A stretch of 46,272 nucleotides of DNA from CAZZKG01 sp964654825 (lineage in GTDB: Bacteria > Gemmatimonadota > CAZMKB01). Position numbers and translations under genes: made by a program. The notes under the pieces were generated by a model. That model was given only the letters and a program-made list of their open reading frames with translations, ran no database searches and was not told the DNA's origin. The stretch spans positions 1 through 46,272 of the forward strand of contig CAZZKG010000028.1 of the NCBI GenBank assembly GCA_964654825.1, given 5' to 3'. Below are positions 15,756-24,737 of the stretch, piece after piece. The first letter of the stretch is position 1. Each line of letters begins with the position of its first letter.

Positions 15756-18706
15756 AGTGTTCTACCATGAAAACATTCTTAGCATGGATGTGCTTCTCTC
15801 TCGCAGGCTTCTCCCTGTCGCCGGTCGGGGCTGAGAAGGCGGAGATTCATCCTGATCTCCTTACGCTGCCCGTGGTTTCTGAGAAGGACGAAGTCGTACA
15901 CGTCACCCTGAAGCTTTCGCGCCAGGCCGACATCCCCGGGCTCCTCCAGATCCTCGAGGCGAGTTCTGCAGCGAGAGGTGAGAGGCACAGCACCGTGATC
16001 AGGACACTCCGGGATGTAGCCGCCGAGAGTCAGCCCCCCGTCCTTACCGAGCTGGAGGCACTCCGCAGCGAAGGAGATGTTCTCTCCTTTTCGGGTTACT
16101 GGATATCCAACATCATCGAGGTGACCTGCCGGAGTCGAGCAGTTTCAGACCTGGCACAGATCAATGGAGTGGCTGCTGTTTACCCGACACCTGAAGCGGT
16201 TCCCGTCGAAGTGATAGAAACGGGCCGTGAACCTTCCGGCGCAGCCGGCGCCGAACCCGGGCCGCGGGTGATCGCCGCGGATTCGCTGTGGCGGCTGGGG
16301 ATCACCGGGCAGGGTAGAGTGGTAGGTCACATCGACTCAGGTGTGGACGGTAATCATCCGGCCTTGTCCGGGAGATGGAGGGGCAACTTCGCTCCGCCTG
16401 AGGAGTGCTGGCTCGCCCCCGGTACGGTGTTCCCCTTCGACAGTACGGGCCACGGGACTGCAACGATGGGTGTCCTGGCGGGAAGGGACAGCGGCACCGG
16501 GGACACGACCGGTGTGGCGATAGACGCGCTCTGGATAGCAGCGCGGTGGGGGTTGGGTCCTAACTCGGTCAGCACGACGGAGGCACTCCAGTGGATGGCC
16601 GATCCCGATGGTAATCCCGGAACGTTCGATGATGTCCCCGATGTGGTGAACAACTCCTGGGTTTATGCTCCCGAGACCCAGTGTTTCCAGACAGATTGGG
16701 ATGTCATCGATAACCTTGAAGCGGCCGGTGCCTGCGTGATGTTCTCGGCGGCAAACTCCGGGCCCGATCCGGGAACAGTCGCCTCACCCGGGAGCAGGAA
16801 CACGAGTTCCACCAACGGCTTCGCTGTCGGCGCCGTGAACAACTCGAAGAGGATCGCCGATTTCTCGGCCCGAGGCCCTTCTCCGTGTGATGACATTACC
16901 AAAAAACCGGAAGTCACAACCCCCGGTGTCAACACGAGGACAACGAGTGTCGGGGGTGGTTACACTCGAGCCTCCGGTACCTCTATCTCGTGTCCATTCG
17001 CCTCGGGAGTTGTCGCACTGCTGCGGCAGCTCAATCCGGAGGCATCGGTGGAGGAGGTCAAACAGGCGATTCTCCTGACCGCGGAAGACAGAGGGGGATT
17101 CGGCGATGACAACACATACGGGATGGGAGTAGTCAATGCCTACGAAGCCGCGCAGATGATATCCCCGTATCGTATTACCGGTGAGGTCACCGATGCCGTG
17201 AGCGGGGAGTCGCTGTCCGATGCCCGGATCATGGTGAGAGAAACAGGTCAGATAAATTTCACGGACATCGCTGGAATGTATGATATTGGAGCGCTTACCG
17301 AGGAGGTGAGTCTGGTTATCGATAAATTCGGTTACTATCCTGACACGTCGGGAGTCTTTTCTCTGGGAGGTTCTCCCGAAGTATACGATGTTGAGCTGGT
17401 GCCCCTGGCGACCGGCCGGATCGAGGGTACCATGACCGACTCGACTACCGGCTCGGGCATCCTCGCCGGAGTCATCCTGCAGGCAAACGGGGAAGCAGTT
17501 GACACAGCCTTTACCGATCCGGAAACGGGTGGTTTCAGTTTCGAAGATGTTCCTGTCTCCCTCCCCCCACTGGTAACTTACTCCGGTGTGGAAGGTCGGT
17601 TCATCATGCCCTATCCCTCATCCGTCATGTATCCGGACACCTTCACGGTCGAAGAGGGCGCGAGCACTCATCTCGGATTATCGGCAGCTCCCGCGAGGGT
17701 TCTCATTGTCGACGATGACGACGGGGCGAATTACGAGAAGTTCTTCACCTCATCGGTGGACTCTGCCGGGTGGAGTTACTACCACCACGATGTCAACGAG
17801 ACCGGAGAAAGCGTTATCTACAGTCTGGACGTGTTTCCGGCGCAAACGATTCTCCTCTGGTACACCGGCACGAGAGAAGAGACGCTCACCGAGGAAGAGC
17901 AGGATAGTCTCGGGGCATTCCTCGACCGGGGCGGGAAGCTTCTCCTGACCGGTCAAAATATCGCAGAGGATCTCTCTTCGACCGGTTCGCCGTTCCTCAG
18001 CCAGCGGCTAGGGGCAGCCTACGGTGGGAACACTACCCTGGAACAGGTTCGGGGTTTTTACAACGACCCGGTGTTCGGGGACATCCTCATGGAGACCACG
18101 GGGCTGGGTGGTGCGTTCGATCAGTATTCACGGGATATCATCATCTCCGATGGTGGATCAGAACCCGCATGTTACTACACGGAAGAGGGCGGTGGAAGTG
18201 ATTCGCTCATTGCGGGGCTCCGGATAGATGACTCTGAGCTTGATGGTTCCCGTATCATATTCCTTGGATTCGGTTTCGAAGCGGTCAACAGGCCGTCGCC
18301 GCAGGACAGTCTGATCGCCACGAGGGCCGAGGTGATGGCAGAGATGCTGACCTGGCTCGAGGGCCCGGTGGGAATAAGGGGAGGAGACAGGAATCCAATC
18401 CCGGAAACCGTCCCCAGGATCTACGCTCTGTCCCAGAACTTTCCGAACCCCTTCAATCCCAGCACGACAATCACCTTCGATATCCCCGCCGACGGGAGTG
18501 GACACCACGAGGTGAAACTCGTCATCTATGACATCAGGGGCAGGGTAATGAAGACTCTTCTGGATGTCCCGTTGCCGGCCGGCCGGCACCAGGTGGTGTG
18601 GGATGGCAGGGGTGAATCAGGGAGACAGCTCCCGTCGGGGATCTATCTCTACCGGCTCACCGTTGATGGCCGGGTATTCACCCGGAAGATGCTTCTCCTG
18701 AAGTAG
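15752..18706 (+). CDS. Subtilisin-like serine peptidase (S8) with carboxypeptidase-regulatory-like repeats and C-terminal sorting domain
   Basis: The 984-residue exported protease begins with a signal peptide (FLAWMCFSLAGFSLSPVGA) and a propeptide-like region. The catalytic triad is visible: Asp in GHIDSGVDG (about 195), His in GHGTATMGVLAG (about 234) and Ser in GTSISCPFASG (about 411). Two carboxypeptidase-regulatory-like folds follow (ITGEVTDAVSGESLSDARI; IEGTMTDSTTGSGI), then a domain starting RVLIVDDDDGANYEKF that resembles a class I amidotransferase-like fold without obvious catalytic Cys. From about residue 894 comes the sorting tail QNFPNPFNPSTTI ... YDIRGRVMK ... SGIYLYRL ... KMLLLK. 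The product is probably displayed on or released from the cell surface. Confidence 0.93.
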   Translation: MKCSTMKTFLAWMCFSLAGFSLSPVGAEKAEIHPDLLTLPVVSEKDEVVHVTLKLSRQADIPGLLQILEASSAARGERHSTVIRTLRDVAAESQPPVLTELEALRSEGDVLSFSGYWISNIIEVTCRSRAVSDLAQINGVAAVYPTPEAVPVEVIETGREPSGAAGAEPGPRVIAADSLWRLGITGQGRVVGHIDSGVDGNHPALSGRWRGNFAPPEECWLAPGTVFPFDSTGHGTATMGVLAGRDSGTGDTTGVAIDALWIAARWGLGPNSVSTTEALQWMADPDGNPGTFDDVPDVVNNSWVYAPETQCFQTDWDVIDNLEAAGACVMFSAANSGPDPGTVASPGSRNTSSTNGFAVGAVNNSKRIADFSARGPSPCDDITKKPEVTTPGVNTRTTSVGGGYTRASGTSISCPFASGVVALLRQLNPEASVEEVKQAILLTAEDRGGFGDDNTYGMGVVNAYEAAQMISPYRITGEVTDAVSGESLSDARIMVRETGQINFTDIAGMYDIGALTEEVSLVIDKFGYYPDTSGVFSLGGSPEVYDVELVPLATGRIEGTMTDSTTGSGILAGVILQANGEAVDTAFTDPETGGFSFEDVPVSLPPLVTYSGVEGRFIMPYPSSVMYPDTFTVEEGASTHLGLSAAPARVLIVDDDDGANYEKFFTSSVDSAGWSYYHHDVNETGESVIYSLDVFPAQTILLWYTGTREETLTEEEQDSLGAFLDRGGKLLLTGQNIAEDLSSTGSPFLSQRLGAAYGGNTTLEQVRGFYNDPVFGDILMETTGLGGAFDQYSRDIIISDGGSEPACYYTEEGGGSDSLIAGLRIDDSELDGSRIIFLGFGFEAVNRPSPQDSLIATRAEVMAEMLTWLEGPVGIRGGDRNPIPETVPRIYALSQNFPNPFNPSTTITFDIPADGSGHHEVKLVIYDIRGRVMKTLLDVPLPAGRHQVVWDGRGESGRQLPSGIYLYRLTVDGRVFTRKMLLLK

Positions 18707-18930
18707 CCGGGCCTCTGTTCTCGACGCGTCGTTCGATTACCCTCTTCGATTCCTGAATACGCTGAAAAGACCCGGGCATAGACCTTTCTTCCTTGTCGCG
18801 GGTTCACCTCCTCAGAAAAATGCAAGATGATGCTCGAGAGAGCTGTCTAACTAATTGAAACGGACGAGCGAAGTGGTATTTGTCAGGATTGTCCCCCGTT
18901 TCGAGAATCCGAAAACCAAAGGAGGTTTCC

Positions 18931-19350
18931 ATGAATATTCGATCGACTTTCACAACCGGCCTGCTGATTACGGCGATGGGCGTTCTTTTTGTTCCGGCAA
19001 ACGCTGAGGCGCAGATGCCGGCGCGGGGACGAGGCCCAGCGTTACCGGATCAGGGCCAGATCGAAGAAATGGTTGGTGAGCTTTCAGCCGAACTCTCACT
19101 CTCGGAAAACCAGACCGAAGAAGTGTATCGGCTGTATATCACTCATTTCGAGCAGGTACAGGAGCTCCGTGAAACGTGCAGTGGAAATCGCAGTGAGATG
19201 AGGGGTGCCCATAGGGAGTTGAAACTCCAGCTCGATGAACAGGTCAAGGCGCTCCTCACTGATGAACAGCAGGAGGCGTATGACCAGTTCGTCCGGCAAC
19301 ACCACCCGGGGCACGGGAGAAGAGGGGAACGCGGCGGCAGTTGGAAGTAA
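18931..19350 (+). CDS. Spy/CpxP-like small periplasmic protein
   Basis: This 139-residue protein has a signal peptide ending ANAEAQ, then a helical region with LSLSENQTEEVYRLY and ALLTDEQQEAYDQF, which resemble the repeated LTxxQ-type helices of Spy/CpxP/metal-resistance periplasmic proteins. The tail is Gly/Arg/His-rich (HHPGHGRRGERGG), compatible with metal binding. A strong AGGAGG lies at 18920-18925, just ahead of the ATG. Only a weak promoter-like pair is seen upstream (TTGAAA 18855, TATTTG 18877). A chaperone-like or metal-stress role is inferred from family resemblance. Confidence 0.65.
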   Translation: MNIRSTFTTGLLITAMGVLFVPANAEAQMPARGRGPALPDQGQIEEMVGELSAELSLSENQTEEVYRLYITHFEQVQELRETCSGNRSEMRGAHRELKLQLDEQVKALLTDEQQEAYDQFVRQHHPGHGRRGERGGSWK

Positions 19351-19399
19351 GGGATGACCGGGGGAGAATACATCACTAATTATCCACATCTCCCTGGAA

Positions 19400-19436
19400 G
19401 GAGAGCCGGGTTCACAATCCGGCTCTCCCGGTTTCT
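19400..19436 (+). terminator. Stem-loop downstream of the Spy-like gene
   Basis: A 10-bp stem (GGAGAGCCGG 19400-19409 with CCGGCTCTCC 19419-19428) has a 9-nt loop and a poor, interrupted T tract after it. It is placed 50 nt after the Spy-like stop codon. It would work as a weak terminator or as a 3' mRNA stabiliser. Confidence 0.55.
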
Positions 19437-19588
19437 CCTCATGTTTTTTCCCCATCGGGTTATTTCCCACCCACTGTGTGTATCCTCTGCCGGCTCAATT
19501 TCTCCTGTACGAATCGATCCCATCGTGTTACATTTGTAAGTAAATTCATCACTCGAGTTGTTGCCGGTTTCTCCTGAGAGGTCCGCAC

Positions 19589-20050
19589 ATGATCGATCTT
19601 CTGAAAAAAGTGTTCGGTAAAACCGAATCCACGAATTCTTCCGGTGAGGTTCCGACACCTAATCACGATACACGTGTCGCCGCCTGCGCCCTGTTCCTCG
19701 AAATGGCCGGTATCGACGGTGAGTTCAGCGAGGAGGAGAAACACCGGATCATTTCGATTCTGAAAGCAAAGTACCACCTGTCGGACGAATATGTCGCGGC
19801 GTTGATGGTGGCAGCAGGTGAGGAGTTGAATCGGAGTCTCGATTACTGGCAGTTCACAAATCTCATCAATCAGCACTATACGGATGAAGAGAAGATCGAG
19901 ATTGTCGAGATGGCGTGGCAAATCGTCTATGTCGACAGCAAGCTCGACAAGAACGAAGACTACCTCATGCACAAATTCTCCAAACTCCTCCAGATTCCTC
20001 ACCGGCAGTTCATCGAAGCCAAGTTGAAGGCGAAACGCGAAAGTTCCTAG
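19589..20050 (+). CDS. TerB-like helical protein
   Basis: This 153-residue soluble protein has no signal peptide. Its core (AACALFLEMAGIDGEFSEEEKHRI, and the second copy IVEMAWQIVYVDSKLDKNEDYLMHKF) matches the duplicated acidic-helix pattern of TerB/DjlA-N family proteins. In those families the D-G-E/D-x-x-E acidic clusters bind metal. The name comes from tellurite resistance, but most members have no known role. GAGAGGT lies upstream of the ATG. It is flanked by the stem-loop at 19400 and the promoter at 20087, so it may be monocistronic. Confidence 0.75.
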   Translation: MIDLLKKVFGKTESTNSSGEVPTPNHDTRVAACALFLEMAGIDGEFSEEEKHRIISILKAKYHLSDEYVAALMVAAGEELNRSLDYWQFTNLINQHYTDEEKIEIVEMAWQIVYVDSKLDKNEDYLMHKFSKLLQIPHRQFIEAKLKAKRESS

Positions 20051-20086
20051 TGCCAGGGCTCTCCTTCCTTTTTTTTGTCCCGTATG

Positions 20087-20115
20087 TTGACTCACGACCG
20101 AATGTGTGCTATAAT
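20087..20115 (+). promoter_or_regulatory. Near-consensus sigma70 promoter for the M14 carboxypeptidase
   Basis: A -35 TTGACT (20087-20092), a 17-bp spacer and a perfect -10 TATAAT (20110-20115) give one of the best promoters in the window. The predicted start near 20122 leaves a leader of about 50 nt, with AGGAGG at 20161-20166 before the ATG at 20173. Confidence 0.85.
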
Positions 20116-20172
20116 GACCTGAGATAACCGGCACCGAAAAACGTAATCGATTACAGCTCAAGGAGGAACCTG

Positions 20173-22155
20173 ATGCGGAAGATCATGATCTCCTGTGTGA
20201 TCCTTTCCCTTATGCTGATATCAGCGGTGTGGCTGACAAAAACCGGCCACTCGGATACAGGGAAGAAACTGCTCATAAGACTTCACACAACTACACCGGA
20301 ATACATGCAGAAGCTGCCGGGATGGCTCGACATCGCCGGCGCGCGCCCGCTCGAGTGGACCGATTGTATAGTACGCGAAGATCAGCTGGGTGACATCAAA
20401 GATCTCGGTATCCCCATGGATGTCCTGGAAGAGGATGTCGAAGCAACGATGAATGCAGCAGCGGGACAGTACCACACGTACCCGCAGGTGATAAACATCC
20501 TTGAAGGGCTCGCCGACGACTTCCCCGCGATCGTCAAGCTCGACACGATTGGAGAGGGGTACCAGGGGAACAAAATTTTCCTCCTCAAGATCTCCGACAA
20601 CGTGCAGGTTGAGGAGAATGATGAAGAGGAAGTCCTCTTTGTCGGCGTTCATCACGCGAGGGAGTGGCCGGGTCTCGAAGTCGCACTCTTCATCGCCGAC
20701 AGCCTCACATCGGCATACGGGGTGGAGCCCGAGATCACCGATATCATCGACTCGCAGCAGATCTGGATCGTACCCTGCCTGAATCCCGACGGCTACATCT
20801 ACAGCCACGACCAGGGTAACGACTGGCGCAAGAATCGACACTACTTTTCCCAGTGGCAAGCCTGGGGGGTAGATCTCAACCGCAACTGGGGAGGGTCGAA
20901 CAACGGGGACAGGATCGGACAGTGGGGTTCTGTGCAGGGAAGTATCTCCAACAATCCTGACATGGAGACATACTGCGGCCCGGGACCCTTGAGTGAACAG
21001 GAACCAGCGGCATTGTGGGCTTTCTCCAGGCAGCACGATTTCATCTTTGCGATCACCTACCACACGTACGGCGAACTCCTCCTCTATCCGTGGGGCTACA
21101 CGTATTCGAATTCCCCGGATTGGAGCATTCTCTCGAGCGTGGGAACGCAGATGGCCAACAGGATCGGGGGCCAGTACGGTGGTCACTACACTCCCCAGCA
21201 GGGTTCCGACCTCTATCCGACCACCGGAGATTTTACCGATCACTACTACGGGTATGAGCTGTACGCCGGCGGATCGAACACCATTCCCTACACGATTGAG
21301 ATCGGCGCCAGTTTCCAGCCTTCGCCTTCCTACCTCGATCAGATCGTTCGTGAGAACTGGGACGGGGCCTACTACGTGATGAGCATCGCCGACAGCATCA
21401 GGGGGCTTCTCACCCCCATGGTGATGCCTCCGGTGATCGATCCGATGGGTACGGATTCAGACGGCGACTTCACCGTGAGCTGGGCCGAATCCAACCCGGC
21501 GGCCGCGGCCTCCAAGTTCGAGCTGGCCGAGCTCGCCGACTACGCGGTATACGAGGATGACGCCGAGAGTGGGTCGGCTCTCTGGTCGTTAAATGGCTGG
21601 AGCATGTCGACCGCGAAATCCCACTCGTCGAACCACAGCTTCTTCTCGACCACCCAGTCGAGCAACCAGTCGGTCACGATGAAGAGCGTGTATCCGTACC
21701 GTGTCGAAGCCGGCGATTCGCTGACCTACTGGTGCTGGTATGACACAGAACCTCTCTGGGATTATGCCTTTGTCGAGGTCTCCACCGACGGCCGGGTCTG
21801 GGATCTCCTCGCCTCCTACACCGGGAGCCAGATGAGCTGGCAGAGGAAGGCCCACAGCCTCGCCGATTACGAGGGGCAGTGGATCTTCATCCAGTTCAGG
21901 TACATCACCGATGACTACATCGAGGAGACGGGGATATACGTCGACGATATCCAGCCGGTCACCGACTTCGGCAGCGAGACGACCCTCTCAAGCAACATCA
22001 CCGACACCTTCTACGACATTACCGGAATGCAGGAAGGCACCTATTACTACCGGGTGAAGGGGTACAATTCAGCCCGCGGCTGGGGGGACTTCAGCCAGAT
22101 CGAGGATGTCGAGGTGCGGAGGGGGAGATTCCACAGGGTGCCATATAAGTTCTGA
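20173..22155 (+). CDS. M14-family zinc carboxypeptidase, secreted
   Basis: The 660-residue protein has a signal peptide (MRKIMISCVILSLMLISAVW), a short pro-region and a carboxypeptidase A-type domain. Zinc ligands are visible as H161 and E164 in HHAREWPGLE and H297 in TYHTYGELLLYPWG. The catalytic Glu is E376 in YTIEIG, and substrate-binding Asn/Arg lie in GVDLNRNWG. About residues 420-655 form beta-sandwich modules: an MAM/VEG-like domain (AESGSALWSLNGWSM ... GIYVDDIQPV) and a final fibronectin-III-like domain. Unlike the neighbouring secreted peptidases it ends without the PNPFNP sorting tail. From about 21400 onward the codons look richer in third-position G/C than elsewhere, by eye only. 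Confidence 0.93.
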   Translation: MRKIMISCVILSLMLISAVWLTKTGHSDTGKKLLIRLHTTTPEYMQKLPGWLDIAGARPLEWTDCIVREDQLGDIKDLGIPMDVLEEDVEATMNAAAGQYHTYPQVINILEGLADDFPAIVKLDTIGEGYQGNKIFLLKISDNVQVEENDEEEVLFVGVHHAREWPGLEVALFIADSLTSAYGVEPEITDIIDSQQIWIVPCLNPDGYIYSHDQGNDWRKNRHYFSQWQAWGVDLNRNWGGSNNGDRIGQWGSVQGSISNNPDMETYCGPGPLSEQEPAALWAFSRQHDFIFAITYHTYGELLLYPWGYTYSNSPDWSILSSVGTQMANRIGGQYGGHYTPQQGSDLYPTTGDFTDHYYGYELYAGGSNTIPYTIEIGASFQPSPSYLDQIVRENWDGAYYVMSIADSIRGLLTPMVMPPVIDPMGTDSDGDFTVSWAESNPAAAASKFELAELADYAVYEDDAESGSALWSLNGWSMSTAKSHSSNHSFFSTTQSSNQSVTMKSVYPYRVEAGDSLTYWCWYDTEPLWDYAFVEVSTDGRVWDLLASYTGSQMSWQRKAHSLADYEGQWIFIQFRYITDDYIEETGIYVDDIQPVTDFGSETTLSSNITDTFYDITGMQEGTYYYRVKGYNSARGWGDFSQIEDVEVRRGRFHRVPYKF

Positions 22156-22220
22156 TCCGTCGTGGAGGCTTGGCCGCCGTTCATCCACGGTCCGCTGAAC
22201 CTCCATCGTAAGTAAACATA

Positions 22221-22252
22221 AGCCCCGTATCCCTTTCGGGTACGGGGCTTTC
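22221..22252. terminator. Intrinsic terminator after the carboxypeptidase gene
   Basis: The stem AGCCCCGTA (22221-22229) with TACGGGGCT (22241-22249) is topped by CCC/GGG with one bulged T. It is followed by TTTCT on the + strand, and by a looser T-rich stretch on the - strand. It lies 65 nt after the stop codon and could stop readthrough from both convergent genes. Confidence 0.75.
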
Positions 22253-22281
22253 TGAATGGAGGATATAAAGGGAGGGACAGG

Positions 22282-22381
22282 NNNNNNNNNNNNNNNNNNN
22301 NNNNNNNNNNNNNNNNNNNNNNNNNNNNNNNNNNNNNNNNNNNNNNNNNNNNNNNNNNNNNNNNNNNNNNNNNNNNNNNNN
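22282..22381. other. Assembly gap (100 N)
   Basis: One hundred Ns, a conventional scaffolding spacer, so the true length and content are unknown. The left edge ends in GGGACAGG and a GGGGACAGG hairpin lies just right of the gap, which suggests a repeat broke the assembly. Reading frames that cross it are not meaningful. Confidence 0.98.
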
Positions 22382-22417
22382 TCGGGAAGTGTGCACTCCG
22401 ACCGGTTCGCCCATGAT

Positions 22418-22449
22418 AAAAAAGGGGACAGGCTGAGTAACCTGTCCCC
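22418..22449 (-). terminator. Hairpin with T tract ending the M1 peptidase transcript
   Basis: GGGGACAGG (22424-22432) pairs exactly with CCTGTCCCC (22441-22449) around an 8-nt loop. On the - strand it is followed by six Ts (22423-22418), a good intrinsic terminator about 45 nt after the M1 peptidase stop. The arm shares the GGGACAG core with the repeats at 11-48 and 39499-39666, so it may be a repeat recruited as a terminator. Confidence 0.8.
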
Positions 22450-22495
22450 CTCTGTTCGAAACGAATATGGTGCGGACGCAGTGTGCAGTGCCATC

Positions 22496-24553
22496 CTATT
22501 TCGTGAGAACCATCTTCCGGGTGGCCTTGTAATCTCCTGCTTCGAGACGGTAGAAATAAACCCCGGAGGTCACCTGAGTACCACCGGAATCCCTTCCATC
22601 CCACACGGCCTGGTACGTCCCCGGTTTCTGTTTCGTGTCGATGAGTTTCTGTACGAGCCGTCCCCTGGCATCGAAGATGTGAAGATGGACGGGTAGGGGG
22701 TTTTCATCATTTCGGGTTGCACCGACCGTGTAAGTGATCGTCGTTCTGGGATTGAAAGGATTCGGGTGGTTCTGGGATAACGAGAACACCATCGGTACGG
22801 GCGAATCCCCCGGCTCTTCTCCATCGATAGCGACAGGAGGGATCTGCCGAGCCCATTTGAGGACCCAGGCGTCGGAGTCGAAGTGGAGCGTGTTCGGCTC
22901 TTCAGACAATATCACGTGAAAATCCTGTGCCGGGAGACTGTCCCACACCACGACGGTCGTCTCTCCCGAGGCTGTCACCAGCTCGATGTCGATGGGCATC
23001 ATGAAAGGCGGAGCATTTGTCTGGACCTGGTCGATATGCAGATGGACGTCCCAGTTACCCTGGTCCTCCTCCTTCACCCACCAGTATTCGTAATTCGGCC
23101 GATTTTCTCCGTAGATCCACTCGGTGAAGAACCAGTCCAGGTCCCTGCCCGAGACGTCCTCGCAGACGTTCTGGAAGTCTTCGGTGGTTGCGTTGGCGTA
23201 GAAATACGACGTGTTTGTACCATACTGCCTCATCGTTTCGAAGAAGATCGAATCGCCCACTACGTGCCTCAGCATGTGGAGAGCCCAGCCACCCTTTTCG
23301 TACACGGTGGAATTGAACGTGTCGTCGGGGTCATAAATCGAACCGGGGAAACCTTGACTGTGGTCGATGTCGAGCATGTAATCCCTCAACCCTGTTGCGC
23401 CGCTGTAGGATTCGACCCAGATGGCTTCGGAATAAGTGGCGAATCCCTCGTTGAGCCATATGTTGATGAAATCATAACAGGTGACCATGTCTCCCCACCA
23501 CATGTGAGCCAGTTCGTGTGCCACTATGGTATCGAAATGGTGATTGCCCTGGATTAGATAAGATCCGTAACTCGTGTTGGTCTGGTGCTCCATCGCGCCG
23601 CCCCACGGAAATGCGGACATGGCATATTTTTCTTCGAGGAACGGGTATTCGATCATGAACGCATCAACGAAAGCTTCTATCATGGGAACGGTTTCTGAAA
23701 AATCTATTTCCGCAGCGGAACTGTCCTCCGGAAAGACCCAGTACCGGACTTCCATCGAATCACCGGAGTCGGGATAGTACCAGTCCGCGAAGCTGACGTA
23801 GTTGGAGATCGCCATCGAGATCAGGTATGTCGTGATAGGGTACTGTTCGTGCCATTTGTACGTCGTCGTGCCGTCGCCGTTGTCTATGACATCACGAAGT
23901 GTCCCCTCCGCGGTCGCCACGAGATCGGAATCAACTGTGAGCCAGACGTCGGCACTGTCGGCCTTGTCGGAGGGGATGTCCTTACAGGGCCACCATGATC
24001 TGGCCCCGAAGGGTTCACTCAGCGTCCAGATGATAGGTCCTGTTTCGTGCTGGTCGAAACCGATCGTTCCCCATCCGTAGCTGGCGGGAGTACCGTGGTA
24101 GAAGGTGTTGACCAGGAATGACTCACCCGCAGACAGTGTGTCCGGAAGATTGATCTCGAGGACCTCACTCTGTTGAGTGAAGGGGATGCTCTGGCCGCCG
24201 GATTTGACGGAGTCCACGCTCAAGTCATTGTAGAAATCCAGTGCGACGAGGGAAAAACCATCGCTCAGGGCGGATGCGGTCATGATGACGTTGCCGTCGA
24301 GCGTCTCCGCGATATCGTCAACCTTCAAATTGAGACGATAAAAGGACACGTCGTAATCTTCACCTACGGAAGGAACCTCACCACGCACTCCGGCGAGATT
24401 CGTAGTCTTCTCTAAATGACTCGTTTTCAATTCACGGAGCATATCGTGCATGGCTCTGTAGTCGGGTTTGTCGAAACCGTCCAGTGTTTGAGCGGGGGCG
24501 AACTGGACGATAAAAAGCAGGAACATCGTGATGAGTGTGAGCTGTTTCCTCAT
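22496..24553 (-). CDS. M1-family aminopeptidase with C-terminal sorting domain
   Basis: The 685-residue exported metallopeptidase has a signal peptide (LTLITMFLLFIVQFAPAQ) and an M1 N-terminal beta domain. The substrate-recognition motif GGAMEHQT corresponds to GAMEN. The zinc site is HELAHMWWGDMV...NEGFATYSE (HExxH plus distal Glu). A beta domain and then the FlgD-like sorting tail follow from about residue 593: QNHPNPFNPRTTI ... FDARGRLVQK ... SGVYFYRLEA ... KMVLTK. The start at 24553 is chosen over the ATG four codons upstream because GGAGG lies five bases before it. It would cleave N-terminal residues from peptides at the cell surface. It is divergent from the DUF4837 gene. Confidence 0.93.
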   Translation of the reverse strand: MRKQLTLITMFLLFIVQFAPAQTLDGFDKPDYRAMHDMLRELKTSHLEKTTNLAGVRGEVPSVGEDYDVSFYRLNLKVDDIAETLDGNVIMTASALSDGFSLVALDFYNDLSVDSVKSGGQSIPFTQQSEVLEINLPDTLSAGESFLVNTFYHGTPASYGWGTIGFDQHETGPIIWTLSEPFGARSWWPCKDIPSDKADSADVWLTVDSDLVATAEGTLRDVIDNGDGTTTYKWHEQYPITTYLISMAISNYVSFADWYYPDSGDSMEVRYWVFPEDSSAAEIDFSETVPMIEAFVDAFMIEYPFLEEKYAMSAFPWGGAMEHQTNTSYGSYLIQGNHHFDTIVAHELAHMWWGDMVTCYDFINIWLNEGFATYSEAIWVESYSGATGLRDYMLDIDHSQGFPGSIYDPDDTFNSTVYEKGGWALHMLRHVVGDSIFFETMRQYGTNTSYFYANATTEDFQNVCEDVSGRDLDWFFTEWIYGENRPNYEYWWVKEEDQGNWDVHLHIDQVQTNAPPFMMPIDIELVTASGETTVVVWDSLPAQDFHVILSEEPNTLHFDSDAWVLKWARQIPPVAIDGEEPGDSPVPMVFSLSQNHPNPFNPRTTITYTVGATRNDENPLPVHLHIFDARGRLVQKLIDTKQKPGTYQAVWDGRDSGGTQVTSGVYFYRLEAGDYKATRKMVLTK

Positions 24554-24603
24554 TTTTTCCTCCATGAGGTTTGATGCGATGGTGCCCGATTCAACCTACC
24601 CTA

Positions 24604-24631
24604 AATTTACCATGTTTTGAAGCATAGTCAA
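24604..24631 (-). promoter_or_regulatory. Putative sigma70 promoter for the M1 peptidase
   Basis: On the - strand, TTGACT (24631-24626) and TAAATT (24609-24604) are separated by 16 bp, about 50 bp upstream of the start codon. The -10 is a moderate match. Confidence 0.5.
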
Positions 24632-24683
24632 CAAGTGACTCGTAGCGGTCTATTTCACATTTCCCCCCCTCCGTTGATCAGTA

Positions 24684-24712
24684 TTGACGAAAAAATGTAA
24701 TTGGAGTATTTT
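24684..24712 (+). promoter_or_regulatory. Putative sigma70 promoter for the DUF4837 lipoprotein and dnaE run
   Basis: TTGACG (24684-24689), a 17-bp spacer and TATTTT (24707-24712) lie 25 bp before the ATG at 24738. This promoter diverges from the M1 peptidase promoter within a 184-bp intergenic region. Confidence 0.6.
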
Positions 24713-24737
24713 AAACTGAAATTCAGAGGTTCTTTTT

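Noticed and set aside
18855..18882. Possible promoter for the Spy-like gene (TTGAAA, 16 bp, TATTTG)
   Set aside because: The -10 matches the consensus at only three of six positions, so it is too weak to list. An ECF-type promoter could not be made out either.
20221..21243. 340-residue frame on the - strand
   Set aside because: It is a shadow of the M14 carboxypeptidase, whose zinc ligands and catalytic Glu are all on the + strand.
22047..22696. Frames crossing the N run
   Set aside because: They are built through unknown bases and are not interpretable.
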